Source of the DNA: Rhodococcus oxybenzonivorans
Lineage (GTDB): Bacteria > Actinomycetota > Actinomycetes > Mycobacteriales > Mycobacteriaceae
DNA length: 64,000 bases
NCBI RefSeq assembly: GCF_003130705.1
Contig: NZ_CP021354.1
Location: 5,952,001-6,016,000, forward strand
Direction: 5' to 3'
Below, one piece after another: positions 34,657-44,872 of this stretch. The translations under genes were made by a program, and so were the position numbers. How positions within the stretch are numbered: position 1 is the stretch's first letter; each line of letters opens with the position of its first letter. The notes under the pieces are model-generated. The model did not search any database. It was not told where the DNA came from and saw only the letters and a program-made list of their open reading frames with translations.

Positions 34657-36206
34657 TCACCCTGCACCTCGCTCCGTTCGGTGAAGACTCTGGCCTCGTG
34701 TTTTACTCGCCCGCGCATGCTCGATCAACTCACCGGGGTGGTGCCGGTGATTGATTCGCGGAGCTCGTGTGGGATCGATCTGCGGTGGTGGGATCCATTC
34801 GGTCCTGCCCGGAAATTCGGAATCAGTGCGGGTTGATGTGGTGTTCCAGCCAGCTGAGCCATCGTTGACCTGTGCGTGGCACGCATCGCATGCGAGGGTG
34901 AGGTTGTCGATGTCGGTCCCGCCGCCTTTCTGCCAGTCGGTGACGTGGTGGACGGCGCACAGACTGGCCGGCGCGGCGCATCCCGGACGGGTGCATCCGC
35001 CGTCGGCAGCGATCAGGGCAAGCCGCTGATCGGCATTGGCGAGCCGACGACGTCTGCCTAGGCGCAGAGGACGACCGGAATGGTCGAACAGTACGAGAAC
35101 CGGATGAGCATGCTCGGCAAGCGTCAATGCGTCCTCGAGGGGTAGGAGACCACCGCTCGCTGTCGTCGCGAGACCGCCTGCGGCCTTTTCGAGTTGATCG
35201 AGCGTCATCGTGATGATCGCGGTGACGGGCAGGCCGCGGTGTCTGCCGAGTACCCCCGTTTCGAGCAGCGCCCGAAATATGGCACTGAACGCGTCATGGT
35301 TACGCTGGGCCGCCGAGCGGGTGTCGCGTGCGGCCGCCGCTGCGAGTGCTGCGCGATCGAGTGTGGCGTCTTCGATGTCACCCGTCGGTGATTCCGGATC
35401 GTCAGGGTTGTTCATTCCGGGGCGGGCCCATTTGGCGAGGATCGGGTCGAGCAACGCTCGCGCCGTGGGATCGAGTTCACCGGAAATTCTCGACATCAGT
35501 TCGGAATCCTGCCGCGCGAGCGAGATGCCGCGTCTGCGCTTGCGGTCACGGTCGTCACCGAGGTTTCCGTCTGGGTTGAGGTACGCGAGTATCCGGTGTC
35601 GGCCTGCTCGACGTCCTCGGGTGTCCCGGTTCTCGCCAGCTGGGCCAGGATCGATTCGGCGTGGGAAGCGTCGTCATTGTCGACTGCGTGCGGGATCTTC
35701 CGCATCACCTTGACCACTGCGCGTGAATGACCGGGTCCGATGTCGCCGTCACGTTGCGCTGCAGCAGTTTCGGGCATCGAAGGGTCAATCGAATCACCGG
35801 ACAATGTATGCCACACACCGAGGTTTCGCGCCGCCGCGACGCGGGCGGATGCGTCCACCGCAGACACACGGAGAACGTCGACGAGTAGCTTGTTCGGCGA
35901 GTTGTATCCGAGTGCGGCCGGTATCGAGCGTTCGACACTCTCGACGACCAACCGATGCGACACCGCCTCGGCGCGGCGCAGCGACTGCTCCAATCGCCGC
36001 ATGGCCTCGAGCACGTCGGAATCGCGCAGTGCCGTCAAATCGCTTTCGAGGAGCACGTCGATAGATGCAGATAACGTCGACAGCTGCTCTGCCACCGGAC
36101 TATTCAACACTGAGCTATCCAGCACTGCGCTATTCACCGACCCCCCAGTCGAACTGATGAGTGCAACACTACCCCAGGGGTCCGACACGTTCCGCGAGTC
36201 ACTCAT
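34657..36206 (-). pseudogene. DUF222/HNH endonuclease gene broken by a frameshift
   Basis: The 5' part (236 codons from ATG 36206) has DUF222 features (LEAMRRLEQSLRRAEAVSH, LLVDVLRVSAVDASARV) and runs to LARTGTPEDVEQADTGY, then into a wrong frame. Adding one base near 35597 continues as ILAYLNPDGNLGDDRDRKRR and RGISLARQDSELMSR into the 3' part (ITMTLDQLEKAAGG, and the HNH core CTRPGCAAPASLCAVHHVTD ... LACDACHAQV). The joined length is 1551 nt, 516 codons, normal for this repeat family of actinobacterial HNH proteins. Deletion or sequencing error; an internal ATG at 35496 does not make a separate real gene. Confidence 0.82.
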
Positions 36207-36355
36207 GTCAGTGGGACCATTCGCTTGCAGCGGAACTTCACTGGACCTCTGCGGCAGCCTTACCAGGTGCCCGCCCCGATGCCGACTGAAAGGATCACCG
36301 CACTAGACCGCGCAAGCTGTTGATGATCTCCCGACCAATCCACCTAGGTGAGCAA

Positions 36356-36772
36356 TCACATCGAACCGCATCTTGGCAACGATCCAGGAACCGCACAGCT
36401 GGTCGCTCGACTAAGACCTTGCCCCATGTGGGGACCGTCTTGAAGCGGTTGTGCCGCAGCGAGATGGAGGAATCCGACAAAGTGATCGCCGTGGCGTTCG
36501 TAGCGGATGGTCAGGCGCCGATACCCGGTGAGCCAGGCGTTGGTGCGTTCGATCTTCCACCGGTGTCTACCGGGCCGCTCGTTCCTGTCGACGCCACGTC
36601 GGGCGATGCTCCGAACAATGCCCTCTGCCCGCGCAGCGATCCGGCGGTGCTTGTCGCAGTCCTTGTCGGCCTGGAGCGTGCCGGGTTTGCGGCGGCGAGG
36701 ACCACGCCTGAAACTCACCGCCGGAATCGTGCTACCAGAGCGTACGTCCTGGGTATTCGCCTCGAACACCAC
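36356..36772 (-). mobile_element. IS5-family transposase remnant (C-terminal part)
   Basis: Residues KPGTLQADKDCDKHRR, IARRGVDRNERPGRHRWKIE, RTNAWLTGYRRLTIRYERHG and DHFVGFLHLAAA match the C-terminal catalytic half (ExxxR near RTNAWLTGYRRL) of IS5-type DDE transposases. The N-terminal half is missing and the end shifts frame (LRHNRFKTVPTWGK is in another frame). No terminal inverted repeats are evident. It is an old scar between the broken HNH gene and the AraC regulator. Confidence 0.78.
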
Positions 36773-36804
36773 CCGCGATTACACCAGACCAGACCACGCA
36801 GCCC

Positions 36805-37752
36805 TCAGGACTCCCCGCCCCGCAGGGTGTCGGACGGCGTCACCCCGTACTTGCGCCGGTAGGCGGCCGCGAATCTGCCGGTATGCATGACGCCCCAGCG
36901 AGAAGCGACGTCGGAAACCGTTGTCGGGGAGACACTTGCGGTCAGGTCTGCGTGGACGCGCTCGAGCCGGACGTCGCTGAGATATTCCATCGGCGTCATA
37001 CCCACGTATTCGCGGAATCCCTGCTGCATGCGGCGGACGCTGACGTCGACGAGTTCGGCCATCTCGCCCGCGGTCCAGGGGCGGGCGGGGTCTTGTTGGA
37101 TCGCGTCGACCACCCTTTTGACGATGCGCGGTCGGATACCCGATGCGCCGGCGTCGTCATCCGGCATCGCGGCGAGTACGAGCGCGGTGGTGAGTGCACC
37201 GCAGAGCTGCCGCGACACCTGATCGCTCTGCAGGAGGATGCTGTTGTGCAACGCCTGGTCGGCGACGGATCGGACGAATCCCAGCCACTCGGCGCCCGCG
37301 CCGGACCGTAGGTCGAGTTGCCGCGGCAACTGCCGGCCCGGCCTCGCGAGTACGCGGTCCATCTCCCGCTGCAGATAGTCCCGTTCCACCTTGAAACCGA
37401 TGATCTCGCAGGAGCTACTCCAGTCGGTGATCACGGTGCGGGTGTCAGGTGGGCAGATCGTCGCGAATCCTGGCGTCGACGTCACTTCCCTGGCACCGGT
37501 GACGGACACGATGTGGCCGGCCAGCGGGATGTTGATGCCGTATGCGCCCGGGTGGTCGGATTCGATCGACACGGCCGCGCCGAACCCGATTCGCGCGAGC
37601 CGGGAGGGGCCGAGTTCGGTGGACTCGAGCGATGACCTTGCCGCGTCGTCCCGGGACAGCGGACGCAGGTCGTGAGGGAAGTACGCGTCGGCCACCACTT
37701 CGTGGACTTCGTCCCAGTCCGTGAAACCCGAACCCACCAGCTGTTCTCGCAT
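36805..37752 (-). CDS. pheR: AraC-family regulator of the phenol operon
   Basis: 315 aa. N-terminal sensor domain (AAVSIESDHPGAYGINIPLA, TPGFATICPPDTRTVI) and C-terminal AraC double helix-turn-helix (WTAGEMAELVDVSVRRMQQG, EYVGMTPMEYLSDVRLERVH, VSDVASRWGVMHTGRFAAAY RRKYGVTPSD). It is divergent from pheA2A1-catA, the arrangement of PheR in rhodococcal phenol hydroxylase loci, so it most likely activates that operon with phenol or a product. ATG 37752 (after GGAAG) is preferred to GTG 37773. Confidence 0.85.
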   Translation of the reverse strand: MREQLVGSGFTDWDEVHEVVADAYFPHDLRPLSRDDAARSSLESTELGPSRLARIGFGAAVSIESDHPGAYGINIPLAGHIVSVTGAREVTSTPGFATICPPDTRTVITDWSSSCEIIGFKVERDYLQREMDRVLARPGRQLPRQLDLRSGAGAEWLGFVRSVADQALHNSILLQSDQVSRQLCGALTTALVLAAMPDDDAGASGIRPRIVKRVVDAIQQDPARPWTAGEMAELVDVSVRRMQQGFREYVGMTPMEYLSDVRLERVHADLTASVSPTTVSDVASRWGVMHTGRFAAAYRRKYGVTPSDTLRGGES

Positions 37753-37819
37753 GCCTGCTTCCAGACCTCTCACCTCGCGCTACGGCCGCGCACGGGCAAT
37801 TCCCGACCTTAGCATTGCC

Positions 37820-37835
37820 TGTGACGTCCGTCACT
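37820..37835. promoter_or_regulatory. CRP/GlxR-like site, pheR side
   Basis: TGTGA-CGTCCG-TCACT matches the cAMP-receptor half-sites TGTGA-N6-TCACA at nine of ten positions. It lies near the pheR start. Confidence 0.55.
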
Positions 37836-37869
37836 ACAAGGGCGTGGGCGCCGACCCCCGCAACTTTCT

Positions 37870-37905
37870 TTCGCGATCCGGATCGCGCCTTCGCAATGCG
37901 GATCG
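37870..37905 (+). promoter_or_regulatory. Direct repeat, probable AraC-type operator
   Basis: TTCGCGATCCGGATCG (37870-37885) and TTCGCAATGCGGATCG (37890-37905) match at 14 of 16 bases with a 20-bp period, two helical turns, as AraC-type dimers bind. The first copy sits in the palindrome CGCGATCCGGATCGCG. Confidence 0.6.
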
Positions 37906-37911
37906 ACGGGC

Positions 37912-37927
37912 TGTGACGGCCGTCATA
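37912..37927. promoter_or_regulatory. CRP/GlxR-like site, pheA2 side
   Basis: TGTGA-CGGCCG-TCATA; centre exactly 92 bp from the other CRP-like site and 66 bp before pheA2. Confidence 0.5.
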
Positions 37928-37992
37928 TGTTGTGTGCATGCCCTGGAAATGCAGGGGCGTTCGCACGAATCGTGCAGAAAGGCGGTCTCGAA

Positions 37993-38565
37993 ATGGATCA
38001 ACGCACTCTGCGTAACATCTTCGGCCAGTTCGCCAGCGGCGTCACCGTGATCACGTGCACCAACGCAGACGGCACTCCGCACGGAGCCACTGTCACGGCC
38101 TTCACCGCCATCTCGATCGAGCCTCGGCTGTGCCAGGTGACGCTGACCCGGAAGTCGAAGGCGTGCGGCTACTTGACCGACGCACCGTTCGCGGTGAACA
38201 TCCTCGCCGCCGATCAACTCGACACGGCCATGCACTTCGCCGGAAAGCCGCAACGGACGGAACCGGTGTGGGACTCCTCGGGTATCGCTCCCGCACTGTC
38301 GGGCAACGCAGCAACGCTGATCTGCTCGCCCTGGGCCTCCTACGACGGCGGTGACCACATCATCTTCATCGGCGAGATCGTCGACGCGTCCGTCGACTCG
38401 ACCAAAGATCCGCTGCTGTTCTACCGCAGCACTTTTCACGACCTGGGAGCCACTTCGGGCACCACGGCGTGGAACGGCTGCCTCGACGACCCCCACAGCG
38501 GATGGTTCGACGCCGCCGCCTCGTTCACTCCGCTCCACCTGCAACTCGCCCAGGCTGCCTCGTAA
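37993..38565 (+). CDS. pheA2: Flavin reductase component of phenol hydroxylase
   Basis: 190 aa. Flavin-reductase split barrel: [39 protein letters not shown] and [30 protein letters not shown] precedes ATG 37993. The protein supplies reduced FAD to the large component PheA1, 20 nt downstream. Size and order agree with rhodococcal two-component phenol hydroxylases. Confidence 0.9.
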   Translation: MDQRTLRNIFGQFASGVTVITCTNADGTPHGATVTAFTAISIEPRLCQVTLTRKSKACGYLTDAPFAVNILAADQLDTAMHFAGKPQRTEPVWDSSGIAPALSGNAATLICSPWASYDGGDHIIFIGEIVDASVDSTKDPLLFYRSTFHDLGATSGTTAWNGCLDDPHSGWFDAAASFTPLHLQLAQAAS

Positions 38566-38585
38566 TTCTGATCGAAGGGAACACC

Positions 38586-40202
38586 ATGACCACCACCGAA
38601 TCCGCCCCCGAGACCACCGTCGACCGCACCAAGGTCAACGTTGCCGCCGACAGCGAGGCCAACCGCACGAAGAACTTCGCGTCGCGGCCGATGACCGGCG
38701 ACGAATACATCGAATCGTTGCGTGATGACCGAGAAATCTGGTTGCATGGGGATCGCGTCAAGGACGTGACCACCCACCCCGCGTTCCGCAACCCGATCCG
38801 GATGACCGCGCGACTCTACGACGCGATGCATACCGGTGAGCACGTCGACACGTTGACGACACCCACCGACACCGGAAACGGCGGCGTCACTATGCCGTTC
38901 TTCCGGGCGTCGAAGACTTCGGATGACCTGCTGAAGGACCGCGACGCCATCGCCACCTGGGCACGGATGACCTACGGCTGGATGGGCCGGTCCCCCGACT
39001 ACAAGGCCTCGTTCCTCGGAACCCTCCACGCGAACAAGGAGCTGTACTCACCGTTCCAGGACAACGCCGAACGCTGGTACAAGGAGTCGCAGGAAAAGGT
39101 CCTGTATTGGAACCACGCCATCATCAACCCGCCGGTCGACCGACAGCTGCCCCCGGACGAGGTCGGCGACGTGTTCATGAAGGTGGAGAAGGAAACCGAC
39201 GCGGGAATCGTCGTCTCCGGCGCGAAGGTGGTCGCGACCGGTTCGGCTATCACCAATTACAACTTCATCGCCCACTACGGTCTGCCGATCAAGAAGAAGG
39301 AATTCGCGCTCATCTGCACGGTGCCGATGGACGCCCCAGGCGTGAAGCTGATCTGCCGCACGTCCTACACGCAGCAGGCGGCGGTGATGGGAAGCCCGTT
39401 CGACTATCCTCTGTCGAGCCGGATGGACGAGAACGACACCATCTTCGTCTTCGACAAGGTACTCGTGCCGTGGGAAAACGTTTTCATGTACGGCGACGTG
39501 GAGAAGATCAACGCCTTCTTCCCGCAGTCCGGTTTTCTGCCGCGCTTCACCCTGCAGGGGTGCACGCGACTCGCCGTGAAGCTCGACTTCATCGCCGGCA
39601 TGTTGATGAAGGCACTCGACGCCACCGGAGCGGGCGGCTTCCGAGGGGTACAGACCCGCGTCGGTGAAGTGATCGGCTGGCGCAACCTGTTCTGGTCCCT
39701 CACCGAATCGATGGTCCGCGACCCGGAGCCGTGGGTGGGCGACACGGTCATCCCCAAGCTCGAGTACGGCCTCACCTACCGCATGTTCATGCAGCAGGGT
39801 TACCCCCGCATCAAGGAGATCATCGAACAGGACGTGGCATCCGGGCTGATCTATCTGCCGTCGTCGGCCGCCGACTTCAAGAGTCCCGACGTCCGGCCGT
39901 ACCTCGACAAGTACGTCCGCGGGTCGGAGGGCATGACCGCGGTCGATCGCGTCAAGATCATGAAGGCGCTGTGGGATTCGATCGGCAGCGAGTTCGGTGG
40001 CCGCCACGAACTGTACGAACGCAACTACGCCGGCAACCACGAGGGCGTCAAGGCGGAACTGCTCATGTTCGCCGAGAACCGGGGAACCGTCAGCTCCATG
40101 AAGGGCCTGGCCGAGCAGTGCCTGGCCGAGTACGACCTCGACGGCTGGACAGTGCCGGACCTGATCGGCAACGACGACGTGTCCTACTTCGGCCGCAGCT
40201 AG
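38586..40202 (+). CDS. pheA1: Phenol 2-monooxygenase, oxygenase component
   Basis: 538 aa, HpaB-type FADH2-dependent hydroxylase. [83 protein letters not shown] and [16 protein letters not shown] follow the 4-hydroxyphenylacetate 3-hydroxylase family. The size equals rhodococcal PheA1. With PheA2 and a catechol dioxygenase in the same operon, ortho-hydroxylation of phenol to catechol is the most likely reaction; chlorinated or methylated phenols may also serve. Confidence 0.9.
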   Translation: MTTTESAPETTVDRTKVNVAADSEANRTKNFASRPMTGDEYIESLRDDREIWLHGDRVKDVTTHPAFRNPIRMTARLYDAMHTGEHVDTLTTPTDTGNGGVTMPFFRASKTSDDLLKDRDAIATWARMTYGWMGRSPDYKASFLGTLHANKELYSPFQDNAERWYKESQEKVLYWNHAIINPPVDRQLPPDEVGDVFMKVEKETDAGIVVSGAKVVATGSAITNYNFIAHYGLPIKKKEFALICTVPMDAPGVKLICRTSYTQQAAVMGSPFDYPLSSRMDENDTIFVFDKVLVPWENVFMYGDVEKINAFFPQSGFLPRFTLQGCTRLAVKLDFIAGMLMKALDATGAGGFRGVQTRVGEVIGWRNLFWSLTESMVRDPEPWVGDTVIPKLEYGLTYRMFMQQGYPRIKEIIEQDVASGLIYLPSSAADFKSPDVRPYLDKYVRGSEGMTAVDRVKIMKALWDSIGSEFGGRHELYERNYAGNHEGVKAELLMFAENRGTVSSMKGLAEQCLAEYDLDGWTVPDLIGNDDVSYFGRS

Positions 40203-41072
<870 letters not shown>

Positions 41073-41088
41073 TACCCACCCACCATTT

Positions 41089-41124
41089 CCCCGGGTGAGA
41101 CGATTCGCATCGCCTCACCCGGGG
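41089..41124. terminator. Hairpin after catA
   Basis: 14-nt arms (41089-41102 and 41111-41124) with one mismatch, rich in C and G, and an 8-nt loop, 16 nt after the catA stop. Confidence 0.75.
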
Positions 41125-41147
41125 CATTGCTGTACAGGACAGGAAGC

Positions 41148-41933
41148 ATGATGACAGGCAGAACGACCGAGTTCGTGCACACTAGCGACGCAGTGATCGA
41201 GGTCGTCGTCGAGGGTGACGGTCCGTCGGTAATTCTGCTGCCCTCACTGGGCCGCGAATCGTACGACTATGACGACGTCGCAGAGGGTTTGGCGCGGAAC
41301 GGGTACCGCGTCTCCCGCCCGCAGCCCCGCGGAATCGGCCGGAGCGAAGGACCGCTCGACAACATCACCTTGCATGACCTCGCCGCCGACGTGGCAGCAG
41401 TGATCGAGGCGCAGGACAACGGCGCGGCAGTGGTGGTCGGCCATGCCTTCGGGCATTACGTCGCCCGGATGCTGGCCGCCGACCGGCCGGAGCTGGTGCG
41501 CGGCGTCGTGGTCGCGGCGGGTGGGGCGCGGCATTATCCTGCCGAGTTGACCACGCTGGCGGTGCAGTGCGCCGACTCGTCCCTGCCCGAATCCGAGCGG
41601 CTCCGCCATCTGCAGACCGGGTTCTTCGCACCCGGCAACGACCCCGCCGAGTGGCTCACCGGCTGGTACCCGTACGTGTCGAAACAGCAGCTCGCAGCCT
41701 CGGCCGCTACACCCAAAGAGGAGTGGTGGGCCGTGGCACATCAGCCGATTCTCGACCTTCAGGCAGCTCTGGACCCATTTCGACCCCGCGAGACGGCGAA
41801 CGAACTGCGGGACCAGTTGGGCGAAGTGGTCACCGTGTCCGTCATCCCGAACGCCAGTCACGCACTACTGCCGGAAGCGCCCGCACAGGTTGTGCGGGCG
41901 CTCACCGACTGGATTCGGACTCTCGACAGCTGA
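41148..41933 (+). CDS. Alpha/beta-hydrolase-fold protein lacking the catalytic serine
   Basis: 261 aa. Fold markers RPQPRGIGRSEGPLDNITLH and the His loop IPNASHALLPEAPAQVV are present, but the nucleophile elbow reads VVVGHAFGHYVAR: Ala (codon GCC) stands where Ser is needed in GxSxG. It therefore cannot use the usual serine mechanism; it may be a non-hydrolytic or cofactor-free enzyme, or a binding protein. AGGA precedes two consecutive ATG codons (41148, 41151). It follows the catA terminator and is convergent with the thiolase gene. Confidence 0.8.
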   Translation: MMTGRTTEFVHTSDAVIEVVVEGDGPSVILLPSLGRESYDYDDVAEGLARNGYRVSRPQPRGIGRSEGPLDNITLHDLAADVAAVIEAQDNGAAVVVGHAFGHYVARMLAADRPELVRGVVVAAGGARHYPAELTTLAVQCADSSLPESERLRHLQTGFFAPGNDPAEWLTGWYPYVSKQQLAASAATPKEEWWAVAHQPILDLQAALDPFRPRETANELRDQLGEVVTVSVIPNASHALLPEAPAQVVRALTDWIRTLDS

Positions 41934-41937
41934 GTGG

Positions 41938-43173
41938 CTATGCCCGCTCGAAGATGGCCGTCAATCCCTGGCCGCCGCCGATGCACATCGTTTCGAGTCC
42001 GTAGCGGGCGCCGCGACGGTCCATCTCGCGCAACAGGGTGGCGAGGATTCGCACTCCCGTCGCACCGACGGGATGGCCGAGCGAGATGCCCGACCCGTTG
42101 ACGTTGGTGCGGTCGAAATCCTGTGTTCCGAAGTTCCATTCCCGCGTGACGGCCAGCGCCTGTGCCGCGAATGCCTCGTTCAGTTCGATCAGGTCGATGT
42201 CTGCGAGCGTCAGCCCCGCGCGCTTCAGTGCCCGCTCGGTGGACGGCACCGGTCCGATACCCATTTCGGACGGCTCGACCCCGGCCACCGCCCAGGTGAC
42301 CAGCCGTGCGAGTGGCCGAAGGCCGAGACGCTCCGCCTGGGCACGGGTGGTGACGAGACAGGCTGCGGCGCCGTCGTTCTGCCCACTTGCGTTTCCTGCG
42401 GTGACGGTCGCATCCGGGTCGCTGTGGCCCATGATCGGGCGCAACCGGGCGAGCGACTCGACCGTCGTGTCCGCCCGGGGGTGCTCGTCCCGATCGACAC
42501 GCTGCGGGTCGCCCTTGCGGCGGGGAACCTCCACCGGAACGATCTCCTCAGCGAACTTCCCCGACTCGATCGCTGCGACAGCCCTCTGATGGGATTTCAC
42601 CGCAAGTTCGTCCTGCTCGCTGCGGCTGATGTTGTACTTGCGGCGCAGGTTCTCCGCCGTCTCGAGCATGCCGCCGGGAACCGGGTAGTTCCGGCCCCCC
42701 GCGGTCACCCGCCCGCGAGCCAGACGGTCGTGGAGTGCTGCCGGCGCTCCGCCCGCTCCCCAGCGCATCGACTCGGTGTAGTACTCGGCGCGGCTCATCG
42801 ACTCCACGCCGCCGGCGATGACCAACTCGGCCACCCCCGTCTGCACACGCATCGCTGCGTCGAGCACTGCTTGCAGGCCGGACCCACAACGGCGATCGAG
42901 TTGCTGTCCGGGAACGGTCACCGGCAGGCCGGCATCCAGGGCCACGACCCTGCCGATGGCGGGTGCTTCACCGTTGGGGTAGCACTGCCCGAAGATGACG
43001 TCGTCGACGCTTTCCGGTTCGATCTTCGTGCGAGCCAGTAGCTCGGACACCACGCGGGCACCGAGGTCCGCAGCGGGAACGTCCTTGAACTGCCCGCCAT
43101 AGCGTCCGACCGGGGTACGCAGGGGCTCACAGACGACGACATCGTTCGCCTGGGCATTCGAGTTTTCAGGCAC
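41938..43173 (-). CDS. Thiolase (acetyl-CoA acetyltransferase family)
   Basis: 411 aa. Nucleophile Cys in LDRRCGSGLQAVLDAAMR (near 96), AGGVESMSRAEYY, NEAFAAQALAV, His in GHPVGATGVRI, and the second Cys in CIGGGQGLTAIF. GTG 43173 overlaps the upstream ligase stop by 8 nt and has AAAGGGA. It is the last gene of the acyl-CoA operon and would release acetyl-CoA from a 3-oxoacyl-CoA. Confidence 0.93.
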   Translation of the reverse strand: MPENSNAQANDVVVCEPLRTPVGRYGGQFKDVPAADLGARVVSELLARTKIEPESVDDVIFGQCYPNGEAPAIGRVVALDAGLPVTVPGQQLDRRCGSGLQAVLDAAMRVQTGVAELVIAGGVESMSRAEYYTESMRWGAGGAPAALHDRLARGRVTAGGRNYPVPGGMLETAENLRRKYNISRSEQDELAVKSHQRAVAAIESGKFAEEIVPVEVPRRKGDPQRVDRDEHPRADTTVESLARLRPIMGHSDPDATVTAGNASGQNDGAAACLVTTRAQAERLGLRPLARLVTWAVAGVEPSEMGIGPVPSTERALKRAGLTLADIDLIELNEAFAAQALAVTREWNFGTQDFDRTNVNGSGISLGHPVGATGVRILATLLREMDRRGARYGLETMCIGGGQGLTAIFERA

Positions 43174-44872
43174 TGCGGAAATCCCTTTCGTGATCGGTCC
43201 ACTGCTGCGCCCATTCGCGCAGCTCGACCGCTCGGATCTTGGTTCCGTTTCCACCCACCGTGGTGGGCATTCGTTCGATGATGTGCACGGCGCTCGGAAC
43301 CTTGAACGCTGCCAACGACTCTGCGCACCACGCCTTCAATTCGGCAGCGCCGGTTTCTGCACCCTCCGTGGGGACGACGAAGGCGATTGCCTGGGTGTAT
43401 CCGCCGGCGCCGGTGATCCCGACGACCTTCGCCAGGTGCACGGACTCGTGCTCGGCCAACCGGTGCTCGATCTCCGCCGGATCCACCAGGAATCCGCGCA
43501 ACCGCAGTACGTCACCCATCCGGCATACGTACGTATAGCCGCCGTCGCCCGTTGCGACGGCAAGATCGCCGCTGCGAAACCACCCGTCCGCCGTGAATGC
43601 TCGCGCCGCTGCATCCGGACTACCGAGATACGCGTCGACGACGTTCGGTCCGCGGACCTGAAGTTCACCCTGCTGACCGTCCGGTAGTACGGAGTCGTCC
43701 AGAGGGTCGGCTATCCGAACCTCGATCTCCGGGGACACCGGGCGTCCCCCACCGTTCCACCGCAACGATTCCGGGTCACCATCCGTCCAGAGCAGCATCA
43801 GGGCGAACACCTCGGACGACCCGAAGACGCCGGTGGTGACGGCACCGAACTCGTCGCGCACCCACGCTGCCACCTCATGAGACCGGCCGAGGAAGTCTGC
43901 GATACCGATCCTCTTCAGCGAGGACAGGTCAGCGCGTTCCCCGCCGTGCCAGGTGTCGTACAGGCGGGTGAAGAGGTCGTCGCCGCCCACGACGTGCGTG
44001 ACCCTTTCGGACTGCATACGCCGGGAGGTCGCGGAGGCGTCGAACACCGGTTCCATCAGCAGCGCACCACCGCCCGCGAGTGTTGCCATCGCGGTACTGA
44101 ATCCGAAGACGCCGGACACCGGTAGCACACACAGGGTCACATCACCGGGCTCGATGCCGAGAAGGCGGGCGTCCGCGCGTGCGTGGCGAACGATTGCACT
44201 TTCCCGATGTGCGGCCAGTTTCGGTACCCCGGTGGATCCCGAAGTCGTAAATGCCACTGCGAGCGGGTCGTCGGCGTCCGCGTGGGCGCCGGCCACGGTC
44301 GTGCTCGCCATGTCGGGCGTCTGCGGTACCCGCAAAGAACCGTCGGTCCCGTCACCCACGTTCCAGGCGCCGCTGCCGAGGTCGAACGCGGCGCACTCGA
44401 GCTCGCACGCGCCCACTTCCGGCCCTCGCACGACGGCGACGACCGGAGCCGGGATGTCGAGATCCTGCTGCGCATCCCGTAGTCGTCGGAACAGATCGAG
44501 TCCGTGGAACCGGGCGGCCACCGCCACTACCGCCGGCCTGGCCGAGGTGAGAATGTGGGCAATTTCCTGCGTGTTGTAGCGGGTATTCACGCCGATGACG
44601 TGTGCCCCGACCGCCGACGCCGCCCATTGCCAGAGCACCGCATCCGACCAGTTCGGAAGCAGCACAGCCACACACTGGCCACGCCGTATACCGGTCTGTC
44701 GCAGTTCCGACGCCACACTGGAGGCGCGTGCAGCGAACTCCGCGCGGCTTAGGGGTACACGCCTGTCACCCACGACGTCGATCGTCATGACAGCATCCGG
44801 GTCGGCCGTCACCAGTTCGTCGAGAAGCGAAGCGAGCGAGTCACGGCGGGTGGCCGTGTCGTGCGCCGTCAC
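43166..44872 (-). CDS. Acyl-CoA synthetase (AMP-forming)
   Basis: 568 aa. AMP-binding core FTTSGSTGVPKLAAHRES, VTTGVFGSSEVFALML, GWFRSGDLAVATGDGGYTYV, LRLRGFLVDPAEIEHRL and the C-terminal lysine region near VGGNGTKIRAVELR. GTG 44872 overlaps the hydrolase stop as GTGA. It would activate a carboxylic acid taken up by the nearby symporter; the acid is unknown. Confidence 0.92.
   Translation of the reverse strand: MTAHDTATRRDSLASLLDELVTADPDAVMTIDVVGDRRVPLSRAEFAARASSVASELRQTGIRRGQCVAVLLPNWSDAVLWQWAASAVGAHVIGVNTRYNTQEIAHILTSARPAVVAVAARFHGLDLFRRLRDAQQDLDIPAPVVAVVRGPEVGACELECAAFDLGSGAWNVGDGTDGSLRVPQTPDMASTTVAGAHADADDPLAVAFTTSGSTGVPKLAAHRESAIVRHARADARLLGIEPGDVTLCVLPVSGVFGFSTAMATLAGGGALLMEPVFDASATSRRMQSERVTHVVGGDDLFTRLYDTWHGGERADLSSLKRIGIADFLGRSHEVAAWVRDEFGAVTTGVFGSSEVFALMLLWTDGDPESLRWNGGGRPVSPEIEVRIADPLDDSVLPDGQQGELQVRGPNVVDAYLGSPDAAARAFTADGWFRSGDLAVATGDGGYTYVCRMGDVLRLRGFLVDPAEIEHRLAEHESVHLAKVVGITGAGGYTQAIAFVVPTEGAETGAAELKAWCAESLAAFKVPSAVHIIERMPTTVGGNGTKIRAVELREWAQQWTDHERDFRSA

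Noticed and set aside
34657..35496. A separate HNH gene starting at ATG 35496
   Set aside because: The coding frame continues upstream into the DUF222 half once one base is restored, so it is part of a broken gene.
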